Origin: Thamnaconus septentrionalis
Taxonomy: Eukaryota > Chordata > Actinopteri > Tetraodontiformes > Monacanthidae
Reading direction: 5' to 3'
Assembly (NCBI GenBank): GCA_009823395.1
Contig: CM020513.1
Location: 22,282,501 to 22,346,500, forward strand
DNA length: 64,000 nucleotides
The position numbers were made by a program, and so were the translations under genes. The stretch's first letter is position 1. Each line of letters opens with the position of its first letter. This document shows, piece after piece, positions 1 through 10,900 of this stretch. The notes under the pieces were generated by a model that was given only the letters and a program-made list of their open reading frames with translations, had not been told where the DNA came from and did not search any database.

Positions 1-204
1 CATTATCATAAGAGTGACAGTTTACGAGAGAGAACAGTTTAAGATAAGGAGATGTTGTCAGTTCGTAGGGTGTCATATTTACAGATACCTTGGATCCCCA
101 TGACCAGTAGAGCATTGACCCGTAGTTGACAACTTCCCCCAGAACCGCCATCTCAGCCATCCCCCCTTCACCCTCAGCCACCCCAGACCACCCGCAGCAC
201 ACCC

Positions 205-335
205 CTCTCAAGCACTTAAGTCATGGGGGCTGCTGGAGCCTATCCAAGCTGTCTCCAGGCGAAGTTGGGATAATGCCGTGGACAAGTTGTCAGTTTATCA
301 CAGAGCCACATAGAAAGACAAGCATTCGCACTTGC
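205..335 (-). mobile_element. SINE body fragment, degenerate
   Basis: The segment shares the GCTGCTGGAGCCTATCC and GACAAGTTGTCAGTTTATC parts of the SINE body without head or tail. Confidence 0.5.
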
Positions 336-604
336 ATCTATGGCTTCCCAATTCCCAATTCACCTTCAATCCATGACTGTATGAGCTGTGCAGGTCTAAC
401 AAAACAGCTCAGTCCCTGGGGATTTTCCAGCCAACTTCCAGTCCTCCCCACCCCAAAAAAACCTTTGCAAAGCTGTTTGTTTTTAGTTCCTTTCATTTTT
501 GTACTTGGTGTGTTAGTTGGCATGCCATTAATGCAAAAAGATATGTTAAAGCTTAAGAGTGTAATATTTGGAGATTTTAAGAGGAAACAGCTACATTAAG
601 TGGT

Positions 605-884
605 TACATTTTAGATTGCTGTGATCTTACAATCCATCTCCCCCTCCCGAGTTTGCCAGTGAACTACTTCGTTCAACTTCTTCTTATATAACGAAGAAGA
701 TAGATATGTCAGGCAGGCTGGACTGTCCACACCGGCTTCCTTAAAAATATGGCGGTGCAAGATGTGTGGAAAACCAAATGACTTTGAGTGTACAGTTTTG
801 TTAATGTTTTTACAGGCAGCATATAGAGCTTTTACAAATGTAAAAATCATAAATCAAGCTTAATTTTACACACTGGACCTTTAA
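605..884. mobile_element. Second copy of the inverted-repeat element family
   Basis: The right end (TTTTACACACTGGACCTTTAA, less the first base, at about 864-884) and the core (CTTCCTTAAAAATATGGCGG) match the copy at 18462-18662. The left end is not clear. Confidence 0.6.
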
Positions 885-956
885 AGAGCTGGACAAATCT
901 GTTTTCATAAGAGGACCCCTATAAAATACTTAGCATATATACAGTATATATATTTT

Positions 957-1351
957 TTCATTCATTCATTCATTCATTCATTCATTCATCTTCTATACCC
1001 GCTCATTCCCATTCAGGGTCACAGGGGTCTGCTGGAGCCTATCCCAGCTGTCTTAGGGCGAAGGCAGGGTGACACCCTGGACAAGTCGCCAGTTCATCGC
1101 AGGGCCACATAGAGACAAACAACCATTCACACTCACATGCACACCTACGGACAATTTAGAGTGTTCAATTGACCTCACATGCATGTTTTTGGAGTGTGGG
1201 AGGAAGCCGGAGAACCCGGAGAGAACCCAGCAGACACGGGGAGAACATGCAAACTCCACACAGAAAGGTCACAGGTCCAGGCCCCGGAATCGAACCCACG
1301 ACCTTCTTGCTGTGAGGCGGCAGCGCTAACCACTGCGCCAGCGTGTCGCCC
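957..1351 (-). mobile_element. tRNA-derived SINE, nearly complete
   Basis: Read on the minus strand, the element starts with a tRNA-like head containing an A box (TGGCGCAGTGG) and a perfect B box (GGTTCGATTCC). A body with the common fish motif GGGTCACAGGGGTCTGCTGG (on the plus strand) follows, and it ends in a 4-bp tail repeat (ATTC on the plus strand, 957-990). It is a polymerase III-type retroposon, needing LINE proteins for movement. Confidence 0.85.
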
Positions 1352-1792
1352 TACAATATTTTCAACCAAACACGGTCACAGCACAAATAACCTAATGGAG
1401 AATATTCAAATTGATAGAAAATAGATTTATATCTTTTATACGTATGTCTACAAAAATAAACCTAAAGTCTCCCTGATAAATGCACTCACTTTGCAAGGGC
1501 ACCAACTACGTTTTTGGATTGTAAGCTAGTTGAAACAAATTAATAAATAAATAAATTAGTTGGTTGATCTGTGGAAGATTGGCCTAATAAAATGTGTCTG
1601 GCATAACAGAAAAATAATGAAGACATAAGTAAAGGTTACTCATTTAATGTTTACACTATTAATTAGACTTTTCTGTTTTGACTTCTGATAAGCAGTGAAA
1701 TGTCTTCAGTGTTTCTTATGCATGTCATGACATGTCAAGTCTCTGGTTTAAGTCTTAATCATTACTCTCTGTTTCCATGTACATATTTTTAG

Positions 1793-4700
1793 CTGCTGAA
1801 GTCTCTCACCCCAGAGGAAAACAGTCACTGCCAGCATGGCCTCTACTTTGAGGATGGTCAGCGGCGGGTGGACTACATTCTCACCTACCATCTGAAAAAA
1901 ACAGCCGGGGGCCGGTCAATCAGACAGTCTGCACATCCTCTTATTGAAAATGCTGTTGCTCGCAGCCTGAGGCGTGGCCCTAAAACTCATGACAAACACT
2001 CGCAACACGGAGAAGTAAAGACAGAGAAAGAGCCATCATCATTTCATCAGGTTGACCTGGAGCTGGGCAGTTTGGGAGAGACCTTCAACAGCCAAGAGGA
2101 TCATAAGATGTTCAAGCGGGAAGAGTTTGAGGGGAAACTGAGGACATGGGATTGGAGTTAGAAAAGGATGAGGAAGTAAGTATTTTTGTTGTATCATCAG
2201 TGCTGCGACTTAACATTCATGAAAAATTATTTTCACATCATTTCCCATTGGGATGATACTTTTTGGTCTTTCATGGCAGTTTTTCTGAGGCGAAGGCGTG
2301 AGCTCCCATGTTATGGAAATTAGTAGTAGAAGTTTGATTGTGTGGATTCTTGAGGATTATGAGGTGTATTCATTTAGGGTGGACTAAGTATGATGTCACT
2401 GATGGCTGAGATGTGAAATCACTCATCACACTCACCTGCCAGCAAGGTCATCCCTCAAGTTGGGTCTTGTCCTAAGGAAATAATTTAACAAGATATTAGT
2501 TTATTTCCTTTACATTTATTAAAATTAAACTAAATATAATTTATACTTTTGTCAGAGAGTGAAAATGCATCCCAATGTTCAAGTTGATTATGATTCAGTG
2601 CAGTATATCTCATCTTGTGAAGCTCTCCTCTTGGAAAATTGTCCTTGAAGGATTGAACCTCTTTGAACAACAAGGTTTCCTTTCAGGGGAGAAACTTTCT
2701 GGCCCGGATTTGGGAGCTTTTGAAGATTCAGGCGTCCATAACAGCAGTGTTCTGTGTTCCCAAGTCACAATAAGAGCCCACAGGGTTTCTAGGCTCTTAA
2801 ACTTGATTGTCATCTTTTCTACCAATAAACTGATGTAAAGATTGGCCAACCTATGATGGACATGAAAGAAAGATGTAAAATGCTCAGATGTTTGGCACAG
2901 CAAACAATCAATACAATCACAACTTAAAGTATTGAATTAAACAGCATGTTGAAATAAGCAAATGTCAAATCATTATGGTAATTAAAAAAAGAAAGGAAAT
3001 AGTGATATAATGATGTACCTCTCACACAAATCTTGACCACTGGTCGTCCTGTCATCTTCTTCACATTGAATGGACAGACATCCAAGTCCTGCAAGGTTTT
3101 CTAAATCACTATGTAGTTGGGAAAGCAAAGACCCAGGGAGAGGGGTAGTGCCTGTGTCTCTGATGTGTTTTGGGGACTGAATAGTGACTGAAACCTAGAA
3201 TTTCAAAGCATAGGCATAAAACTATAAGCGTAATCACTTTGTGTATCCCTTTGGGCTAACCAACAACATCACTTAAGACTTTAACAAAAAAAAACTCCTG
3301 CTGGAAGAGTTATTTTCGGTTGAATATTCAATATTCCTTAAGAAATTGTCCGTACAGTAAGGTTCAGAATACATATTAAAATGATAATCCCATACTTCTT
3401 GTGTACTTCTTGTATGCCTCTTAGACCAAGATACAAGGAGTGGGCTTTTTGAAAATTCATGCTCCATGGAATGTTCTATGTCGGGAAGCTGAACTAATGA
3501 AGCTAAAAATGCCTACAAAGAGGGTAAGAACTATTATCTCATCTCCATGTTAACTGACTTGCGAAGGCGGTTATAGTGCATATGTTTGCAAATTTGTAGT
3601 GCTTTCCATTCACTGTATATTTTCTCAATTTTGTTGCACAACTGTTGCCAATTCAATTAAATTCAAAGAAAGTAAGGTACCACAACCTAAAATGACAAAG
3701 GCCAAGATCCTCTGTCACAGTGAAGGCTTACGAAACATACTCTGCTGTAAAGGTTTAGCTAGTTATATCAGATTCAGATCCAAAAATAGTACACATTTAT
3801 GTTCACACATTACCCCCTCCAGAAAACAGCTGCAGCAGTGGCTAAGAAAGTTTGAACAATCTGGAATTTGAACTATATTCATGTTTATCCCTGTAGTCTA
3901 ACTTTGTTCTTTCAACATTTCTTTTAACCGCAGGAAAGTAATGTGTCAGTGTATAGACACATACTATTCAAACTTCTTGTTGCATGTTTGATTTACAGGT
4001 GTATGAAATGAAACAGTCAAGCAGTGTTGTCAAGAAGATCACTTCTCTGGTCAGTAAAGTTCTGGAGCCCCTCCATCCTCATGTTGAGGAACCTTCAAAC
4101 AAGAATATCAAGCATTTGTCACATAACTTCACCAGGGAAAAACAACACCTGTAAGTGTATGTATGAAACACTCTGCTTACTTGCTCACTAAACATGTGGC
4201 TTCTTTCAGCATCACAAATTAGAATTAAGCGCAGTGGTTAGTGCTGTCGCCTCAAAGCAAGAAGGTCGTGGGCTCCATCCCAGGCTCTGGAGTTTTGTGT
4301 TCTCCTTGTGTGTGCGTAGGTTCTCTCCGGGTTCTCCGACTTCCTCCCACAGTCCAAAAACATCAATGTGAGGCGAATTGGCAACTTTAAAATTGTCCAT
4401 AGGTGTGTGTGTGCAAGTGTGAATGATTGTTAGTCTCTCTATGTGGCCCTGTGATGAACGGGCGACTTGTCCAGGGTGTCACCCTGCCTTTGCCCTATGA
4501 CAGCTGGGAGAGGCTCCAGCAAACTCCTGTGACCCTGAGTGTGGGAATAAGCAGGTATAGAAGATGGATGGATGGATGGATGGATGGATGGATGGAATAA
4601 TTCAACAGGCTATGTTAAAGATGAAATCCTTGCTTTAAGGCAACTTCCAAAAATGAAATAATTGTCAGAGTTATCTTAGTTGTTTACATTTTTTTTAAAA

Positions 4701-7700
4701 GAAAGTACAGAATAATGGTCATTTTGGGGAAATGACCATTATTCTCTCACTCTCTCACTCTCTCTCCCTCCATTTTTGTATTTCCTTTTCAATCCAACCA
4801 GCCAAAACAGATGACTGCCCTCTGGAGTCTGAATCTGCTCTTGGTTTTCTCCTACAGGGTAGTTTTTCCCAGCTGCTGTTGCACCTTACTTGCTATGGAG
4901 GGTTTCAGTTGGTTTTCTCATGATTGTGCAAAAACGCTTTAATACGCTTTTGGTTGTGATTTAGCGCTTTACAAATAAAATCCAATTGTTAGAGTATGTA
5001 GGAATTACCAGTGACAAGTGGCCAGACTGGGCAAGGTGTAATAAGGGTCTGGCCCTCTATACCAGTTTGATGTTTCTGTATACCTTGTCCAGTGTATTAG
5101 CTCCCCGAGTAGCACACTTTACATGCTGGTGGGATTTTGGGAGGTTTTAAATCCACATGGTTAAAATCCCCTGCTGTGATGCGCAATGCCCCAGGATACC
5201 TGCTCAGCTGATTTATTCTGCTGCCATGTAAAAGCCTCTGGACTGTGTTAGTGTTAGCATCTGGAAGGACGTAAACACTATTAGAACTGACCACAGTAAC
5301 CTTCTGGCAAGGTATATGGGTCGCTGCTATGTTTTGCCAAGTAAGTGTCTCATGCCTGTTTCTCCCACGGGAAGAGGTGCTAAATCCTTAAGTGGGCTAC
5401 ATCCTCTTGCTGGCTTCCATCTCTTATCTCACTTCAGGAAAGAAAGAGACACTCCAGGGGAAGTGCATATGTGGCTACTCATTTGATTCTCATGTTTATT
5501 CAATGGCACAAAAACTATGTGTTGAACATTCCCAAACAAAGGCTGCTTTGACCACTGCTGTGGTTCCTCTTGTAAGATTAAATCTTCATTTGCCAGGGCA
5601 CAGACTTTGTCCTCTTTGGTCACCTAGCTAAACTTTGTCATTTGCCTCCACAACACCAGAGTCACTTGTACTGTCATGATGCTGTGCGTAAAAGCCAGCT
5701 ATTTGGATGGCAGAGTTTGGAAAAGTTGATTGACGGCAGGTTTCCATCATCAATAGGATACACCCATTCTTCATGATGTTGTTTGTTCCAAGCTGAAGTC
5801 TCATTTCATCCATTTCATTTGTGAGGGATCTGGTGAAGGTAATGAAAACCCTGGGAAGCAGTGGTTTGTGCAGCTGCTCACTAGAGTACCCACTCTGTAC
5901 CCTCTCCCTCTGCCGCCTCTGTTCCCTGCTCACCAGAATCGTTACTTTCTGGAAGCCAGGTTTTCATCGCTATGTCTACTTGTATGCTGTGTCAATGATA
6001 AAACTTGCATGAGTCCAATTTCCCTCTTTCTATGCATTGTCAGGTTTGATCTCTCAGACAAAGACTGCTTCTTTGACAGCAAAACCAGAAGTTCAATAGT
6101 AAGTCCACTGAAACTGACATATACATGGAAGTGGCAAATATGAAATGGGTATAATCAATTAAAAAAATACATTATCATAAACTGAAGCTTTCTCATTTCT
6201 GTGCTGGACTGTAATGAACACAAGTACATACACACATAAGTAAAATCTTTCATCTATGTAGTTTTCCGATTAAGGCTTTCAGAAAATACAACTAAAGAAT
6301 AAAAGCTTTAACAATACATTTCTTAGAATGGTCTCTTAAAACATTTTGTATTAATTACAATTTATTGTTGTTTACCTTTTAAGGTTTTTGAAATACTTAA
6401 AAGGACAAAAAGCAAAGCCAAATACAGCATGGGTAAGTTTGGATCTTTGTCTGCAACAGCATCACTCCTAAAGGGGTACACTGAGCACTTTACTCTTGTT
6501 TAGCGTTTTAAATACACTGTTATCTACTATTTTATAGACTGTTTGTGCAGTGGTTCTCCAATAGCCTACAAGATGAGTGAGCAGGTAGTATGAACCAGGG
6601 TAAAGGTGATAGGAACACTGCTTTGTGGGAAGCGTGGTTGAAAACACTTTAGATGTGAAGCCATTGGTTTGTTTCCCAAACAGTACACCTCACCCCAAAT
6701 GGTGAAGTTCATCCTCACAATGACAGAGCAATATGACGGTGACAGTAAAGCACAAAACCTACCGAAAGATGATGTTGTCATGTTGGCCTCATCAAGCCAG
6801 GTCTTAGGGCAGTTTACAGCCAAGTGTGAAGCAGCTCGGACGAGAATCAGCACCTCCAAGTCTGAGGCCATAGTTCTCGACCAGAAAAAATGGGTTAGCC
6901 CCCCTTTTCAGAAAAATTGTCACACACTACTGGATTTTGCTTCATTCTGTATCATTGTTCTGGTGAGAAGCTAACTGCAAGAATCTATGTTTATTTTTGG
7001 TGGACAGGTATCACCAGCCTGATTTGTAGTGGTGTATATACTGCCGCTTACCCTCTTCATGATGTGAGTGTTTTTTGTTGTTTTTTTGTAATTGTTATAA
7101 CTATTAGGATTCATCATTTCAAGGGCACATAAGTAACATGTCTTTCTCTAATACTAGGGAGATATAAATGAGGAGAGCGCAGAGCCCAATGACAGAAAGA
7201 TTTGAAAATCATGATTTAACTAATACATGAAACGTTTCTCCAAATGCAAACTAAAAAAAAAGAAATTGCCCGGTATTCCATAATGGTTAATGTGAGAAAT
7301 GGTTTAACAGTGAATTTATGACTATCTTTTTTTAGCTCCTGTATGAAGAATGGGCAAACTATAGCGTCTTCTACAAGTACCAACCCATTGGACTTGTCAG
7401 GTGATGGCATTGTTTCTATTTCTGTCATTTATTCCGGTCATTAAAAATAATGCAGTATCACATATATTAAACTTGCATGCATTTAGTGATAACTTGATAA
7501 AATTGCATCATTTACATGTTCGAAAGTACTTTATTTGTGTAAATATACGACTGGATTTGTCCAGGCAAGTCAGATGATACCTCGACCCGGTACTTGTTTA
7601 AAATGTATACATTTTTGTGCTCTTCAGAAAGTACTTTGGTGAGAAGATTGGCCTTTATTTTGCCTGGTTGGGTCTCTACACCCAGATGCTGATCCCTGCT

Positions 7701-7868
7701 TCCTTAGTGGGAGTCATTGTCTTTTTATATGGATGTGCAACAGTGGATGACAACATCCCAAGGTGAACACATACAAACGCAATCATTACATGCAGCCACA
7801 TTTTAACAGTGTTTCAAAGTGTAGTTCGTATAAATTTGTGTGGCTTGTTTTTTTGTGAATTGACAATT

Positions 7869-7920
<52 letters not shown>

Positions 7921-10900
7921 CCCAGTATGGAAATCTGCCACCCAAAGAACAACATTACCATGTGTCCTCTGTGTGACAGGGTGTGCAGCTACTGGAAACT
8001 TAGCACTGCTTGTGGAACTGCCAGAGCCAGTCATCTTTTCGATAATCCTGCCACTGTCTTCTTCTCTATATTTATGGCACTATGGGGTCAGTAAATGTTT
8101 ACTTTCTAAGAAATTCATCCTTGTGGATACTGTCAATTATTATGCTACTACCCTTGAAATTAATCATGGTTACATATTGGGCCATTACATTTTTTAATGA
8201 TTATCGTTAACATACATTGCATTTTGTTATGCCAGTGGATGAATGCCATGAAGAAGGCCAATGACGCCAGGGAGGTCCTAGCACCTCATACAGCATTCAA
8301 ACACATAGACAGGTGGAGAGGCACACGGGTGCACACATTAACTGTTTTGTTTTGTTCTGCTTTTGGTTACATTTAAAGCTGCTATGTTCATGGAACATTG
8401 GAAAAGGAGGCAAATGAGACTGAACTATGAGTGGGATCTGACTGGTTTTGAAGATGAAGAGGTGAGTAGGGACCTTAATGTGGCTAAGCTGACTAATACT
8501 TTATTTGAATTTGAAGAATTACAAAGACAAAAAACTTCATATCTCCTTAGATCCTCTTTTATTTTTCAAATTGATTTCAGTATACAGTTTGACAAACTTC
8601 AGCTTAATGCAATGAGTATTGGGTATTGAGAATTTTCCAGGAATCAGTCTGAAAAGTCTGCAGCCTTGTGACTGGAACTTGATCCTACCTTAAATCACTT
8701 ACATTCAACTTTATTTGTATAGCACAACATACGCAACTTAAAAGTTATCACAGGGCATCTTACATATTGAGCAGGTCTCAGGTTAGGCTTTCGCAGCAAC
8801 CACTGGGTCAAGGCAGAAACCCAGAGGGGACCCTGGCATTGAAGTCCCTTGCGGCTGATGAAGTCTTCTGATGTAATTTGACAGGGCGAGTGAATGAAAG
8901 CCTGACCCAATGGGGCAGGTGCAGACTGGGCCAGCTTCCTTTCGGCCTCAAGCGTTGTTTCAAATTTTGTCTCTTCTGCCAGTTCTCCTCACTTTGTTGA
9001 TTGAGTTCCATCTTCAGGGAAGGTTGGCTTGTTTTTTGAGAGAGGTCTTCAGTTGGTCCTTCAATTCCTTGTTGGGCCTCTTGTACAGAGATTCTCAAAG
9101 TGAGTCAGCCATAGAGTCTATTGAGGGAGGCGACTGGCGGGCATTCTAATGTCATTACTCATTTGCCATTTTGACTCATAGTGAATGGTAGTGGTCTCTA
9201 TGCTTCAACAGCTTGTTCTCTGGAGGACCTCAGTGTGTGGTATATGGTCTTGACAAATTTCTCATGGTCCCATAACATTTACTGAGATGTAGAGGCATGC
9301 GATACAAGAGGAAATGAATTTGTATGTTTTCAGTTGAATAAAATCAGTAAAAATAACTTTATTTGCAGTACGCTTTCTTATTATTGATCTACTGTAAGAC
9401 TGTAATCTGACACACTGAATCATTAAAGGCAATCTTGCTTGTTCTGGACAACATTGGAGGTGCATTGACCTTTGACAAATTTCTATTGCCATTGAAAGAG
9501 CAGAGGTTAACTCAACGTTAAGGTTACTAAGGAGGAGTTCAGTTTAAGTGAAAAATATTTATTTTCCTGTGTTTTTAACTTAATAAGAAAAATAAAAATC
9601 ATGTTTATAAAACTGTGTTTTTTTATTGATTTTATTTTTGTCACAGTTAAGTTACCTTCCTCATTCTCATCTCTCCCGTTCTTTCTTAATTTTGTTTTTC
9701 ACAGGAAGCTCTGAAGGTTTGGATGGTTTTCTTTCACTATATAACTTCCCCTCTTTTGGCTTGTAGCTTTTCTCCTGCCACCTCTCTTTCATAAGACAAC
9801 ACACACAACACCTCTTTCTGTCAGTGTCAGTATTACTTTGAATGCGTTCTTTGTCCTCAAGTTGTTTGTCTTTTATGTTCTAATGGTTGTTGGGACTCAA
9901 ACTGAAGTTAGAGGGCAAGTTATTTATTTATTTATTCATTACTATTATCACTGGTTTTGTTTTTGCCATTCGCACCTACAGTCACAATGGATCTTGGGGT
10001 GTAAATTGGAATAGAACTACAATGTAAATTGGAAACTTGATATATTATAGAGAATTCAGATGAGGGCGACGCCTGCATGATATAACACTCATGCTGTAGT
10101 AGGAACAGTTGGAGTTAAAATGTTGGATATCAACAATCGACTTTTACTCGTAAAGCGCTAAATCACACCTAAAGGCACAATCAAAGAAAACAAAGTGATC
10201 CCACCCCAGGTTCCATATAGTACCTACACTCCACACGACCTTTGTGCATAATACTTTGTTCCCTCTTAACATACTTAACATTTCTTAATTCTGAGCTGTC
10301 ATCGTTCTTTCTTTTCAAACATATTTAAGTACATTTGAAGAACAATCATATCATTGGTGAGTATAAATACAAAGACTGAGTGTTTTAGGCAACTACAACA
10401 ATGTTCTTTCTCTGACCCAGTAAGGACACTGGAAAAAGTTTCTAGCAAATCTCATATGCACTCTGTAATTTGTGCAATCAGGGTATTGAAACCAACTCTC
10501 TGATTGACCATCATCTGTTTATTCTACAATGACAGGATCACCCCATGGCTGAATATGAATTCCGAGTCATGCAGAAGTCTTTGCGCAAACGGCCTACATC
10601 TCGTAACAAGGTTTGTTGTGAACTTACATGTCAGTTTTTTTTTTTTGTATTTTTTGTAAAGCACGCACCATGTCAAACCTTGGCTGGATTAGCTGTTATA
10701 CTGTGATGACCAACGACTAAGATTTTGGGATTAAACCTTGATTTTGCCGTTATCTAGCTGAAGTTAGCCTAGACACGAAACAATTTAGCTTTCGCTATAG
10801 CAAGATAAAGGCCAGTCAAGATCAATTCTTTTGATTTGAAGTAAGTCTTTTTTTCTCTTTTTTTTTTAAATGTCCCATTAATTTGTGAGAAGCCAAAAAT

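Larger units (their letters stand above)
1..1792. other. ano1 intron with repeat remnants
   Basis: This upstream intron holds a degenerate SINE fragment (about 205-330), an inverted-repeat element relative (about 605-884) and a nearly complete SINE (957-1351). No coding exon was found; open frames here come from repeats. Confidence 0.7.

Noticed and set aside
126..599. 157-codon plus-strand open frame
   Set aside because: It crosses a SINE fragment and intron sequence, with no known protein similarity.
1280..1351. Possible genuine tRNA gene
   Set aside because: A and B boxes are present but the sequence continues into a SINE body and tail, and the tRNA fold is not complete.
8236..8312. Exon-like stretch between AG and GT in an ano1 intron (reads [13 protein letters not shown])
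   Set aside because: It is 77 nt, does not fit the phase-1/phase-1 neighbours, hits a stop in the ano1 frame and matches nothing in anoctamins.
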